The notes under the pieces are model-generated. The model did not search any database, was not told the origin of the DNA, and was given only the letters and a program-made list of their open reading frames with translations. Position numbers and translations under genes: made by a program. From NCBI RefSeq assembly GCF_001754075.1, contig NZ_MIEH01000023.1:1-64000 (forward strand): DNA of 64,000 bases, in the 5' to 3' direction. Positions 25,608-34,678 of this stretch are shown piece by piece. Position 1 is the first letter of the stretch; each line of letters opens with the position of its first letter. The stretch comes from Merdimonas faecis. GTDB taxonomy: Bacteria > Bacillota > Clostridia > Lachnospirales > Lachnospiraceae.

Positions 25608-26564
25608 ATGAAATGGAATAAGTTTCGCCTGAAAACGACGACAGAGGCAGAAGATATTGTCAGCAGTATGCTGATGGACCTGGGGATCCAGGGAGTAGAG
25701 ATAGAGGACAAAGTGCCTCTTACCAGCCAGGACAAGGAGCAGATGTTTGTGGACATCCTGCCCCAGATGCCGGAGGATGATGGTACGGCATTTCTGACGT
25801 TTTACCTGGAGGAAGAAGAGGATCCGGCAGAAATGCTGGGAAAGGTACAAAAAGAACTGGAGGAGATGCGCGCCTACGTGAACGTGGGAGAGTGCACCAT
25901 AGAGGAATCCCAGACAGAGGACGTGGACTGGGTAAATAACTGGAAGCAGTATTTCCACCAGTTCTATATCGATGATATTCTGGTAATCCCCTCCTGGGAG
26001 CAGGTGGAGGAAAAGGATAAAAGCAAGCTGGTGATCCATATCGATCCGGGGACCGCATTCGGGACAGGGATGCATGAGACGACACAGCTTTGCATCCGGG
26101 AGCTTAAAAAATATGTGACCCGGGATACGAAAATCCTGGATGTGGGCTGCGGAAGCGGCATCCTGGGAATGCTGGCGTTAAAGTTCGGAGCGAAGTATTC
26201 GGTAGGAACAGATCTGGATCCCTGTGCCATTGACGCTACCCATGAAAATATGAAAGCCAATGGAATTTCCGAAGACCAATACGAGGTCATGATCGGAAAC
26301 ATTATTGATACAAAAGAGGTACAGGAGAAGGCTGGCTATGAAGCCTATGACATCGTGGCAGCCAATATCCTGGCGGACGTGCTGGTGCCGCTTACGCCGG
26401 TGATCGTACATCACCTGAAAAAGGGCGGTATTTATATCACCAGCGGTATCATTGAAGGAAAAGAAGAACTTGTGGCGGAAGCAGTAAAGGCTGCCGGGAT
26501 GGAAGTCCTGGAGATCCACCACCAGGGAGAATGGGCCAGCGTGACAGCCAGAAAGCCCAGATAA
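25608..26564 (+). CDS. prmA: Ribosomal protein L11 methyltransferase
   Basis: PrmA adds methyl groups to ribosomal protein L11 using S-adenosylmethionine. In this 318-residue protein the N-terminal substrate domain is about 1-110 and the SAM domain shows DPGTAFGTGMHETT, then LDVGCGSGILGM and the catalytic-side NILADVL. AAGGAGG precedes the start. The gene is followed after 17 bp by rsmE, the common Firmicute order. Confidence 0.95.
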   Translation: MKWNKFRLKTTTEAEDIVSSMLMDLGIQGVEIEDKVPLTSQDKEQMFVDILPQMPEDDGTAFLTFYLEEEEDPAEMLGKVQKELEEMRAYVNVGECTIEESQTEDVDWVNNWKQYFHQFYIDDILVIPSWEQVEEKDKSKLVIHIDPGTAFGTGMHETTQLCIRELKKYVTRDTKILDVGCGSGILGMLALKFGAKYSVGTDLDPCAIDATHENMKANGISEDQYEVMIGNIIDTKEVQEKAGYEAYDIVAANILADVLVPLTPVIVHHLKKGGIYITSGIIEGKEELVAEAVKAAGMEVLEIHHQGEWASVTARKPR

Positions 26565-26581
26565 CCAAGAAGGAGAAAACT

Positions 26582-27319
26582 ATGCAGCGTTTTTTTGTAA
26601 CTCCCGGTCAGGTGGGGGAACAGGAAATCTATATTGAGGGTTCGGACGTCAACCATATGAAAAATGTACTCCGGCTTAAAACCGGGGAAGAAGTGATGGT
26701 AAGCGACGGGGATAACCGGCAGTACCGGTGTGCGGTAAAGGAATACCCTGCCGGGAGGGCTGTCCTTGAGATCCTGGAAGCCGGGGATGTGGATACAGAG
26801 CTTCCGTCGAAGATCTATCTTTTTCAGGGATTGCCAAAGCAGGACAAGATGGAACTGATCGTACAGAAAGCAGTGGAGCTGGGCGTCTGTCAGGTGATCC
26901 CGGTGGAGACAAAGCGCTGCGTGGTGAAGCTGGACGATAAAAAGGCGGCAAAAAAAGTACAGCGGTGGCAGCAGATCGCAGAGAGCGCGGCAAAGCAGGC
27001 CGGGAGAGGCTATATCCCGAAAGTATCGGACGTGATGCCGTTTCCTTCGGCGCTGGAACTTGCCGGGGAGCTGGATGTCTGTCTGATCCCATATGAACTG
27101 GCGGAAGGCATGGAGTACACCCGCTCTGTGATAGAAGCGATCCGGCCCGGGCAGTCGGTGGGCATCTTCATCGGTCCGGAAGGCGGTTTTGAAAGAGAAG
27201 AGGTGGACCTGGCTTTAGCAAGCGGTGCAAAGGCCCTGACTCTTGGGAGAAGGATCCTCCGGACAGAGACGGCGGGACTGGCGGTGCTGTCGGTCCTGAT
27301 GTACCATTTGGAGTCATAG
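26582..27319 (+). CDS. rsmE: 16S rRNA m3U1498 methyltransferase
   Basis: RsmE methylates U1498 of 16S rRNA. The 245-residue protein begins MQRFFVTPGQ, has a PUA-like N-terminal part (EGSDVNHMKNVLRLKTGEE) and a knotted SPOUT domain with IFIGPEGGFEREEV and LGRRILRTETAGL, which bind SAM. I use the ATG at 26582 rather than an upstream in-frame start inside prmA. Confidence 0.95.
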   Translation: MQRFFVTPGQVGEQEIYIEGSDVNHMKNVLRLKTGEEVMVSDGDNRQYRCAVKEYPAGRAVLEILEAGDVDTELPSKIYLFQGLPKQDKMELIVQKAVELGVCQVIPVETKRCVVKLDDKKAAKKVQRWQQIAESAAKQAGRGYIPKVSDVMPFPSALELAGELDVCLIPYELAEGMEYTRSVIEAIRPGQSVGIFIGPEGGFEREEVDLALASGAKALTLGRRILRTETAGLAVLSVLMYHLES

Positions 27320-27365
27320 GAACATACTCTGGTAATGAGAAGAAATTTGAGCAGGAAGTGAAAGT

Positions 27366-28523
27366 ATGAAAGAAATATATCTGGACAATTCGGCGACGAC
27401 CATGGCTTATCCGCAGGTAGGAGACCTGGTGCGTAAGGTGATGTGCCAGGATTACGGGAATCCCTCCTCTATGCACCGGAAGGGTGTAGAGGCGGAGAAA
27501 TATGTGAAGGAAGCAAAGGAACGGCTGGCAAAGCTTTTGAAGGTGGAAGAAAAGGAGATCTTTTTTACATCAGGCGGCACAGAAAGTGACAACCTGGCCC
27601 TGATCGGTGCGGCCCGGGCAAATATGCGGCGGGGAAAGCACCTGATCACAACATCCATCGAACATCCGGCAATCTTAAATACCATGCATTATCTGGAGGA
27701 TGAAGGGTTTCGTGTGACGTTCCTTCCGGTGGACCGCTATGGAAGGGCAAGCCTGCAGGCGTTAAAAGAAGCGCTCTGTGAGGAAACCATTCTGGTGTCC
27801 ATGATGTATGTAAATAATGAAGTTGGATCTGTCCAGCCGGTACAGGAAGCGGCCAGTCTTGTGAAAGCATACAATAAGGAAATCTTATTCCACGTGGACG
27901 CCGTACAGGGCTTCGGAAAGTACCGGATTTATCCGAAACGGCTGAAAGTTGATCTGTTGTCCTTAAGCGGGCATAAGATTCACGGACCAAAGGGGATCGG
28001 GGCTCTTTATATTGGCGGACATGTGAAGATTCAGCCTATCGTATTTGGCGGTGAGCAGCAGAAAAATATCCGTTCCGGGACAGAAAACGTGCCGGGGATT
28101 GCGGGACTTGGGCTGGCGGCCCAGATGATCTACCAGGATCTGGACGAAAAGGTAAATCGTATGCGGGCATTAAAGCAGCGGTTTATCGAGGGCGTACAGA
28201 GGATTCCGGAAACGACCATCCATGGCCTGTACGATGAGACGTCGGCGCCCCACATCGTGAGCGTGGGATTTGCCGGTATCCGAAGCGAGGTGCTCCTTCA
28301 TGCGTTGGAAGACAAGGGCATCTATGTATCAAGCGGATCTGCCTGTGCCTCTAACCATCCGCAGATCAGCGGAGTGCTGAGAGGAATCGGAGCTGGTCAG
28401 GAATTCCTGGACGCCACACTCCGGTTCAGTATGTCAGAGTTTACCACGGCAGAAGAGATTGACGAGACGCTTCAGACACTATATAATATAGTACCGATGC
28501 TTCGAAGATATACCAGAAGATAG
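27366..28523 (+). CDS. Cysteine desulfurase (NifS/IscS-like)
   Basis: A PLP enzyme that removes sulfur from cysteine and carries it as a persulfide. The 385-residue protein has the PLP site SGHKIHGPKG (His203, Lys204) and the reactive Cys327 in SSGSACASNHP. The gene sits 27 bp before thiI. This pairing, and the NifZ/ThiI-type neighbourhood, suggests it supplies sulfur for 4-thiouridine in tRNA rather than iron-sulfur clusters. Confidence 0.93.
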   Translation: MKEIYLDNSATTMAYPQVGDLVRKVMCQDYGNPSSMHRKGVEAEKYVKEAKERLAKLLKVEEKEIFFTSGGTESDNLALIGAARANMRRGKHLITTSIEHPAILNTMHYLEDEGFRVTFLPVDRYGRASLQALKEALCEETILVSMMYVNNEVGSVQPVQEAASLVKAYNKEILFHVDAVQGFGKYRIYPKRLKVDLLSLSGHKIHGPKGIGALYIGGHVKIQPIVFGGEQQKNIRSGTENVPGIAGLGLAAQMIYQDLDEKVNRMRALKQRFIEGVQRIPETTIHGLYDETSAPHIVSVGFAGIRSEVLLHALEDKGIYVSSGSACASNHPQISGVLRGIGAGQEFLDATLRFSMSEFTTAEEIDETLQTLYNIVPMLRRYTRR

Positions 28524-28550
28524 GAAAAAGAACGAAGGAGATCTGTACAG

Positions 28551-29735
28551 ATGAGATTTCATACATTTTTATTAAAATACGGAGAGATTGGGATTAAGGG
28601 AAAAAACCGGTATCTGTTTGAGGATGCGCTGGTGCGCCAGGTGCGCCGTTCACTCCGGGATGTGGACGGAGAATTTGTGGTTCACAAGTCCCAGGCCCGG
28701 ATCTATGTGGACTGCGAAGGCGATTATGATTATGAGGAAGTGGTGGAGCACTTAAAAAGAGTGTTCGGCCTGGTAGGGATCTGTCCGGTGGTCCGGATGG
28801 AAGATCAGGGCTTTGAGAAACTGAAAGAAGACGTGGTAGCTTATATGGATGAACTTTATCCGGATAAGAATATCACATTTAAGGTAGAGTCCAGACGGGC
28901 GAAGAAGTCCTACCCGAAAAATTCCATGGAGATCAGCAGGGATCTGGGAGAAGCGATCTTGGATGCGTTTCCGGAGATCCGTGTGGATGTGCATCATCCG
29001 GATGTACAGGTGAATGTAGAGATCCGCAATGAAATCTATGTGTACTCTCAGATCATCCCGGGTGCCGGCGGTATGCCGGTGGGAACCAACGGGAAAGCGA
29101 TGCTCCTTTTGTCCGGCGGAATCGACAGCCCTGTGGCCGGCTATATGATTTCCAAGAGAGGCGTGGGCCTTAGCGCTACCTATTTCCATGCACCGCCGTA
29201 CACCAGCGAGCGGGCAAAGCAGAAGGTGGTGGATCTGGCAAAGATCGTATCCCGGTATTCCGGTCCGGTCCGGCTTCATGTAGTCAATTTTACAGATATC
29301 CAGTTATATATTTATGATAAGTGCCCGCACGATGAGCTGACGATCATCATGCGCCGTTATATGATGCGTATTGCAGAACATTTTGCGAAAGAAGAAGGCT
29401 GCCTGGGGCTTATTACAGGAGAAAGTATCGGGCAGGTGGCAAGCCAGACTATGCAGAGCCTGGCGGCGACCAATGACGTGTGCACCATGCCTGTATACCG
29501 CCCGCTGATCGGGTATGATAAGCAGGAGATCGTGAATATTTCAGAAAAGATCGGTACCTTTGAGACCTCCATCCAGCCATTTGAAGACTGCTGCACCATT
29601 TTTGTGGCGAAGCATCCGGTGACAAAGCCCAATGTGGAGGTGATCCGTCGTTCTGAGGAGAGACTGTCAGAAAAGATCGATCAGCTGCTTCGAGAAGCTG
29701 TCGAATCCGTAGAGATCATAGAGGTTGGAGAATAA
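28551..29735 (+). CDS. thiI: tRNA 4-thiouridine synthase ThiI
   Basis: ThiI adenylates U8 of tRNA and inserts sulfur. In this 394-residue protein a ferredoxin-like/THUMP region occupies about 1-170 and the PP-loop SGGIDS is at 188-193. It ends at the AANH domain, so the C-terminal rhodanese domain that carries persulfide in the E. coli enzyme is absent. This is the common Gram-positive form, working directly with the desulfurase encoded upstream. GAAGGAG precedes the ATG. Confidence 0.95.
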   Translation: MRFHTFLLKYGEIGIKGKNRYLFEDALVRQVRRSLRDVDGEFVVHKSQARIYVDCEGDYDYEEVVEHLKRVFGLVGICPVVRMEDQGFEKLKEDVVAYMDELYPDKNITFKVESRRAKKSYPKNSMEISRDLGEAILDAFPEIRVDVHHPDVQVNVEIRNEIYVYSQIIPGAGGMPVGTNGKAMLLLSGGIDSPVAGYMISKRGVGLSATYFHAPPYTSERAKQKVVDLAKIVSRYSGPVRLHVVNFTDIQLYIYDKCPHDELTIIMRRYMMRIAEHFAKEEGCLGLITGESIGQVASQTMQSLAATNDVCTMPVYRPLIGYDKQEIVNISEKIGTFETSIQPFEDCCTIFVAKHPVTKPNVEVIRRSEERLSEKIDQLLREAVESVEIIEVGE

Positions 29736-29749
29736 AAGAAAAATAAAAA

Positions 29750-29777
29750 GGTCAGACCTCTTAAGAGAGGTCTGACC
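29750..29777. terminator. Bidirectional terminator between thiI and the HPr-like gene
   Basis: A 12-bp perfect stem, GGTCAGACCTCT (29750-29761) with AGAGGTCTGACC (29766-29777), loop TAAG. On the minus strand it is followed by TTTTTATTTTTCTTTT; on the plus strand by a shorter T-run at 29783-29787. Confidence 0.9.
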
Positions 29778-29785
29778 GGTAATTT

Positions 29786-30025
29786 TTATTCACAGATATA
29801 AGGGGTAAGTAACTCGAGGATGGTATCCACATCGGCGGCATTGTCTGCGTGGATATTCAGGTCGATAGGTTTGGAAAGATCCAGGCTGAAGATACCCATG
29901 ATAGACTTTGCGTCGATGACATATCTTCCGGATACCAGATCAAAATCATAATCAAACTTTGTGATCTCATTTACAAAGGACTTTACTTTATCGATAGAAT
30001 TTAAGGAAATTTTAACTGTTTTCAT
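29786..30025 (-). CDS. HPr-family protein lacking the active-site histidine (Crh-like)
   Basis: A 79-residue HPr-fold protein. The region around the regulatory serine is kept: AKSIMGIFSL with Ser41 matching Ser46 of HPr. At the site of the phosphocarrier His15 (LHARPA in HPr) the sequence reads SIDKVKS, so the histidine is replaced, apparently by Asp12. It cannot carry PTS phosphate in the normal way. The same pattern, no His but a regulatory Ser, defines Bacillus Crh, a CcpA co-repressor. GAGGAAT precedes the ATG. Function here is inferred. Confidence 0.85.
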   Translation of the reverse strand: MKTVKISLNSIDKVKSFVNEITKFDYDFDLVSGRYVIDAKSIMGIFSLDLSKPIDLNIHADNAADVDTILELLTPYICE

Positions 30026-30120
30026 TCGATGATTCCTCCTTGATTTTCATTTTTCCTACCTACATATTAAGAGGATAAAAACGAAAAGTCAAGGAACATT
30101 TTGGAAAAGAGGACGTAAAT

Positions 30121-31407
30121 ATGAGGAAAAAAGCTGCACTGCACAACCTGGGCTGCAAGGTGAACGCATATGAGACGGAGGCCATGCAGGAACTGCTGGA
30201 GGACAGCGGCTATGAGATCGTGCCTTTTCATGAAAAGGCAGATATATATATTATCAATACCTGTACGGTGACAAACATGGCGGATCGGAAATCCCGCCAG
30301 ATGCTGCACCGCGCCCGGAAGATGAACCCGGACGCCATCGTGGCGGCCTGCGGCTGTTATGTGCAGGAAAAGCCGGAGGAAGTAGCGGACTGCGTGGACA
30401 TTGTGATTGGCAATAACAGGAAAAAAGAGATCGTCCATATCCTGGAAGAATATGAAAAAGGCCGGGAAGGGATCAGAAAAGATCTGGTGGATATCGGCCA
30501 TGCCAGGGAGTATGAGGATCTTCATCTTTCACGGACAGCGGAGCATACCCGGGCCTATATCAAGGTGCAGGACGGATGTAACCAGTTCTGCTCCTACTGC
30601 ATCATTCCCTATGCCAGAGGGAGAGTACGGAGCCGTTCCATGGAAAGTGTGCGTGGGGAAGTGGAAACACTGGCCCGGAACGGATATCAGGAGGTCGTGC
30701 TGACCGGGATTCATTTGAGCTCTTATGGTATTGATACGGGAACGGATCTGCTTTCTTTGATCCGGACCGTGCATGAGGTGGCTGGAATAAAAAGAATCCG
30801 GCTGGGATCACTGGAACCCAGGATCATAACGGAAGAGTTTGCTGAAGCGATCGCCGGGCTTCCCAAAATGTGCCCGCATTTCCATTTGTCGCTGCAGAGT
30901 GGCTGTACGGAGACCCTGAAGCGGATGAACCGGCGGTATACGGCAGAGGAATATTATGAGAAATGCGAGCTCCTGCGGAGATATTTCCTGGAACCGGCCC
31001 TGACCACGGATGTGATCGTAGGATTTCCGGGGGAAACCGAAGAGGAATTTAAAGCTTCCAGGGATTTTATAGATAAGGTGGATTTCTATGAGACCCATGT
31101 GTTTAAATATTCCCGAAGAGAAGGGACAAAAGCGGCGGCTATGCCCGATCAGGTGCCGGAGGAGGAAAAAACCAGACGGAGTAATATTCTGCTTGACCTG
31201 AGCCGGAAAAAGCAGGCTGCTTATGAACAGCGGCTTCTGGGGACGACGCAGGAGGTGCTGATTGAAGAAGAAATCCGGCGGAATGGAGAAATTTACCAGG
31301 TGGGACACACCAGGGAATATGTCAAGATAGGAATCAGGACAGAAAAAAAACTGGCCAACCGGCTGGTGCAGATAGAAATAGAGAATCCTTTTCAAATAAT
31401 TCATTGA
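30121..31407 (+). CDS. mtaB: tRNA t6A37 methylthiotransferase MtaB
   Basis: A radical-SAM enzyme that turns t6A37 into ms2t6A in tRNAs. In this 428-residue protein the N-terminal MTTase domain has three cluster cysteines (NLGCKVN, INTCTVTN, ACGCYVQ). The radical-SAM cluster is C153-x3-C157-x2-C160 in CNQFCSYC. A TRAM-like region ends the protein. The sequence GCKVNAYE near the start separates MtaB from MiaB. Confidence 0.93.
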   Translation: MRKKAALHNLGCKVNAYETEAMQELLEDSGYEIVPFHEKADIYIINTCTVTNMADRKSRQMLHRARKMNPDAIVAACGCYVQEKPEEVADCVDIVIGNNRKKEIVHILEEYEKGREGIRKDLVDIGHAREYEDLHLSRTAEHTRAYIKVQDGCNQFCSYCIIPYARGRVRSRSMESVRGEVETLARNGYQEVVLTGIHLSSYGIDTGTDLLSLIRTVHEVAGIKRIRLGSLEPRIITEEFAEAIAGLPKMCPHFHLSLQSGCTETLKRMNRRYTAEEYYEKCELLRRYFLEPALTTDVIVGFPGETEEEFKASRDFIDKVDFYETHVFKYSRREGTKAAAMPDQVPEEEKTRRSNILLDLSRKKQAAYEQRLLGTTQEVLIEEEIRRNGEIYQVGHTREYVKIGIRTEKKLANRLVQIEIENPFQIIH

Positions 31408-31464
31408 ATTTTGGAAAGTTATCATGTAGAATAAGGATGAAGTATGATTGGAGGACGTGAGTAT

Positions 31465-31728
31465 ATGAAGGATTTAAGCAGCACTCAGTTTTTTCAGGTA
31501 GAAAGCGGTCCACAGATTCAGGCAAAAGATATTCTTGAGATTGTGTACAAGGCTTTAAGTGAAAAGGGATATAACCCGGTGAACCAGATGGTTGGATATA
31601 TCATGTCAGGTGATCCGACTTATATCACCAGCCATAATGGCGCCAGAAGTCTGATCATGAAGATGGAGCGGGACGAGCTGGTGGAAGAGATGCTGAAGAC
31701 GTATATCGAGCACAATGGCTGGAGATAA
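31465..31728 (+). CDS. IreB family regulatory phosphoprotein (UPF0297)
   Basis: An 87-residue small protein ([10 protein letters not shown], then [24 protein letters not shown]) of the IreB/YrzL family. In enterococci IreB is phosphorylated by the PASTA kinase IreK and regulates cephalosporin resistance; the threonine-containing N-terminus is kept here. The start at 31465 follows GGAGG with 10-nt spacing; a longer start at 31444 is less likely. It overlaps ruvX by one base (TAATG), in the conserved yrzL-yrrK-yrzB order. Confidence 0.93.
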   Translation: MKDLSSTQFFQVESGPQIQAKDILEIVYKALSEKGYNPVNQMVGYIMSGDPTYITSHNGARSLIMKMERDELVEEMLKTYIEHNGWR

Positions 31729-32174
31729 TGTCTATGAGGATCATAGGATTGGATTATGGCTCCAGGACCGTCGGCGTTGCAGTCAGTGATCCCCTGGGGA
31801 TCACCGCCCAGGCCGTGGAGACGATTACTCGGAAAGATGAGAATAAGCTCAGGAGAACCTGCGCCCGCATTGAGGAACTGATCAGAGAATATCAGGCAGA
31901 GCGGATCGTGCTGGGGCTTCCGAAGCATATGAATAATGATATTGGGGATCGGGCAGAAAAATCTATGGAATTCGGACGGATGCTTGAAAGACGGACCGGC
32001 CTTGAGGTCGTGATGTGGGACGAGCGCCTGACGACGGTGGAAGCAGAACGGACGTTGATCGAGAATAAGGTAAGACGTGAAGACCGCAAGAAGTATATTG
32101 ATCAGATTGCGGCTGTTTTTATATTGCAGGGATATCTGGACCAGATCCGGAATGAAGATGTGTTCGGGGTGTGA
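31728..32174 (+). CDS. ruvX: RuvX/YqgF family nuclease
   Basis: A 148-residue RNase H-fold protein (putative Holliday-junction resolvase, also linked to 16S pre-rRNA processing). Conserved parts are [21 protein letters not shown] with the catalytic Asp, [11 protein letters not shown], and [14 protein letters not shown]. Its start overlaps the ireB stop. Confidence 0.93.
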   Translation: MSMRIIGLDYGSRTVGVAVSDPLGITAQAVETITRKDENKLRRTCARIEELIREYQAERIVLGLPKHMNNDIGDRAEKSMEFGRMLERRTGLEVVMWDERLTTVEAERTLIENKVRREDRKKYIDQIAAVFILQGYLDQIRNEDVFGV

Positions 32175-32181
32175 TGGATCT

Positions 32182-32439
32182 ATGGAAAAAATTAAGTTCA
32201 TGTCTGACGATATGCAGGAAACAGAATTTTTCGTACTGGAACAGACAACGGTAAATGCAGTGAACTACATTTTGGTGGCTGATTCCGAAGATGATGAGGC
32301 GGAATGCCTGATACTGAAAGAGACATCAAAGGCTGGCGCGGCAGAGAGCGTTTATGAGATCGTTGAAGACGATGTGGAGCTTTCGGCCTTGTCCAAGGTG
32401 TTTGAAGAACTTCTGGAAGACGTAGAGATTGAAAGGTAA
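32182..32439 (+). CDS. DUF1292 family protein (YrzB)
   Basis: An 85-residue acidic protein with the DUF1292 pattern FFVLEQTTVNAVNYILVAD and a C-terminal acidic helix. Function is unknown in the family. It follows ruvX by 7 bp, completing the widely conserved three-gene group. I use the ATG at 32182 and not the longer frame that overlaps ruvX. Confidence 0.88.
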   Translation: MEKIKFMSDDMQETEFFVLEQTTVNAVNYILVADSEDDEAECLILKETSKAGAAESVYEIVEDDVELSALSKVFEELLEDVEIER

Positions 32440-32446
32440 TATACGA

Positions 32447-32902
32447 ATGTCTATCAGTAAAGAAAAATTCAAAGAAATGCTGAAAGAAAAAGGGTTAAAA
32501 GTGACCAATCAAAGGTTGCTTGTATTAGAGGTGCTCGCAGATCATCGTGATAAGCATATGACTGCGGAGGATATCTATGAACTGGTAAAAGAGGACTGTC
32601 CGGAGATCGGACTGGCTACAATTTACCGAACAGTGCAGTTGTTATTAGAAATGCAATTAGTGGACCGGATTAATCTGGACGACGGATGTGTGCGCTATGA
32701 GATCGGGGAGCCGGGGCTCGGCGAGGGAAAGCACCATCACCACCATTTAATCTGTAAGACCTGTGGGAAGGTCCTGCCGTTTTATGACGATCTCCTGGAA
32801 GAACTGGAGCGTCGGATCGAGGATGAGACAGGATTCCACGTGTTAGACCACGAATTAAAGTTCTATGGACAATGCAGGGAATGCCGGAACAGGCAGAAAT
32901 AG
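32447..32902 (+). CDS. Fur family metal-dependent transcription regulator
   Basis: A 151-residue Fur-type repressor. The winged-helix domain (about 1-85) includes TNQRLLVLEVL and GLATIYRTVQLL; the dimer/metal domain has the KHHHHHLICKTCGK histidine-rich site and two CXXC pairs (CKTC, CREC) for structural zinc. It could be Fur, Zur or PerR; residues alone do not settle which. The next gene starts 27 bp after. Confidence 0.9.
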   Translation: MSISKEKFKEMLKEKGLKVTNQRLLVLEVLADHRDKHMTAEDIYELVKEDCPEIGLATIYRTVQLLLEMQLVDRINLDDGCVRYEIGEPGLGEGKHHHHHLICKTCGKVLPFYDDLLEELERRIEDETGFHVLDHELKFYGQCRECRNRQK

Positions 32903-32929
32903 TACGGAAAAGCACGTGGAGGTGTAAAT

Positions 32930-34597
32930 TTGAAAAAAGAAAACAATGGAAAATTGCGTATCATTCCGCTGGGAGGTCTGGAGAAGATTGGAATGAACAT
33001 TACTGCCTTTGAGTACGAAGACAGTATTATTGTCGTGGACTGCGGACTTGCGTTTCCGGAGGACGACATGCTTGGCATCGACCTTGTGATCCCGGATGTA
33101 TCTTATTTGAAAGAGAATATCGGAAAAGTAAAAGGATTTGTGATCACCCATGGGCATGAGGACCACATCGGGGCACTGTCCTATGTGCTTCGGGAGATGA
33201 ATCTTCCGATCTATGCTACTAAACTGACAATGGGTATCATTGAGCGGAAGCTTACGGAGCATAATCTTTTGCGGAGTACCAGAAGAAAAGTAGTCAGACA
33301 CGGACAATCTATCAATCTGGGACATTTCCGGATTGAGTTTATTAAAACCAACCACAGTATTCAGGATGCGGCCGCGCTTGCCATTTACTCTCCGGCAGGC
33401 ATTGTGGTCCATACGGGTGACTTTAAGGTGGATTATACGCCGGTGTTTGGCGATGCGATTGATCTGCAGCGGTTCGCTGAAATCGGAAAGAAGGGCGTAC
33501 TGGCGCTGATGAGCGACAGCACCAATGCGGAGCGGAAAGGCTTTACGCAGTCTGAACGGACGGTAGGAGTAACCTTTGACCATATTTTTGCGGAACATCA
33601 GAACACGAGACTTATTATTGCTACTTTTGCGTCCAATGTGGACCGTGTGCAGCAGATTATCAATACGGCTTGTAAATATGACCGGAAAGTGGTGGTAGAG
33701 GGCCGCAGCATGGTAAATATCATCCAGGTGGCTCAGGAGCTTGGATATCTGAACGTGCCGGATAAGACGCTGATCGAGATCGACCAGATGAAGAATTATC
33801 CGCCGGAGAAGACGGTGCTGATCACTACGGGCAGCCAGGGCGAGTCTATGGCAGCTTTGTCCCGTATGGCGGCGGATATCCATAAGAAAGTAACGATTAT
33901 GCCGGGAGATACGGTTATCTTAAGTTCCAATCCGATCCCGGGGAACGAAAAGTCGGTATCCCGTGTAATCAATGAATTGTCTGCAAAGGGAGCAAATGTG
34001 ATCTTCCAGGATGTTCATGTATCGGGACATGCCTGTCAGGAAGAACTGAAACTGATCTATTCCCTGGTGAAGCCCAAATATGCAATTCCGGTGCACGGAG
34101 AATTCCGGCATTTGAAGGCCAACGCAGAGCTGGCGCAGACACTTGGCATACCGAAGGAAAACGTATTTATACTCCAGTCCGGAGATGTTCTGGAGTTAAA
34201 TAGCCAGGAGGCGAAGGTTGTGGATAAGGTCCATACAGGGACAATACTTGTAGATGGACTGGGAGTCGGCGATGTGGGAAATATTGTACTGCGTGACCGC
34301 CAGCATCTGGCAGAGGACGGAATCCTGATCGTGGTGCTGACACTGGAAAAACGGAGCAACCATCTTCTGGCCGGCCCGGATATCGTTTCCCGTGGCTTCG
34401 TATACGTAAGAGAGTCTGAGGGACTGATGGAAGAGGCAAGACATGTGCTGATGGATGCGGTGGAGGATTGTCTGATGCATCAGCGCAATGCGGACTGGAG
34501 CAAGATAAAGCTGGTAATCCGGGATACGATGAATGAATTCATATGGAAGCGGACGAAGCGCCGCCCGATGATTCTGCCGATCATCATGGATGTGTAA
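32930..34597 (+). CDS. rnj: Ribonuclease J
   Basis: A 555-residue metallo-beta-lactamase/beta-CASP RNase with 5'-3' exonuclease and endonuclease activity in mRNA decay. The metal site THGHEDHIGAL lies near residue 78; beta-CASP parts include TGDFKVDYTP, SDSTNAERKG, and the C-terminal HVSGHACQEEL. The start is TTG at 32930, preceded by GGAGGTG 6 nt away. A palindromic repeat follows the stop. Confidence 0.94.
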   Translation: MKKENNGKLRIIPLGGLEKIGMNITAFEYEDSIIVVDCGLAFPEDDMLGIDLVIPDVSYLKENIGKVKGFVITHGHEDHIGALSYVLREMNLPIYATKLTMGIIERKLTEHNLLRSTRRKVVRHGQSINLGHFRIEFIKTNHSIQDAAALAIYSPAGIVVHTGDFKVDYTPVFGDAIDLQRFAEIGKKGVLALMSDSTNAERKGFTQSERTVGVTFDHIFAEHQNTRLIIATFASNVDRVQQIINTACKYDRKVVVEGRSMVNIIQVAQELGYLNVPDKTLIEIDQMKNYPPEKTVLITTGSQGESMAALSRMAADIHKKVTIMPGDTVILSSNPIPGNEKSVSRVINELSAKGANVIFQDVHVSGHACQEELKLIYSLVKPKYAIPVHGEFRHLKANAELAQTLGIPKENVFILQSGDVLELNSQEAKVVDKVHTGTILVDGLGVGDVGNIVLRDRQHLAEDGILIVVLTLEKRSNHLLAGPDIVSRGFVYVRESEGLMEEARHVLMDAVEDCLMHQRNADWSKIKLVIRDTMNEFIWKRTKRRPMILPIIMDV

Positions 34598-34614
34598 ATG
34601 TGAACAAACTGTGA

Positions 34615-34675
34615 AAGGGGACGTACACCTTTGCAAAAGGTGTACGTCCCAAATTGCGAAAAGGGGTGTCCCAGA
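34615..34675 (+). repeat. Palindromic dispersed repeat, copy A
   Basis: GGGACGTACACCTT (34618-34631) is mirrored at 34637-34650 around a TGCAA core, giving a 14- to 15-bp stem. About 15 nt further is GGGGTGTCCC (34663-34672). The same layout occurs at copy B near 40.8 kb. It fills the space between rnj and the O-methyltransferase and places AAGGGG before its ATG. Confidence 0.8.
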
Positions 34676-34678
34676 TTG

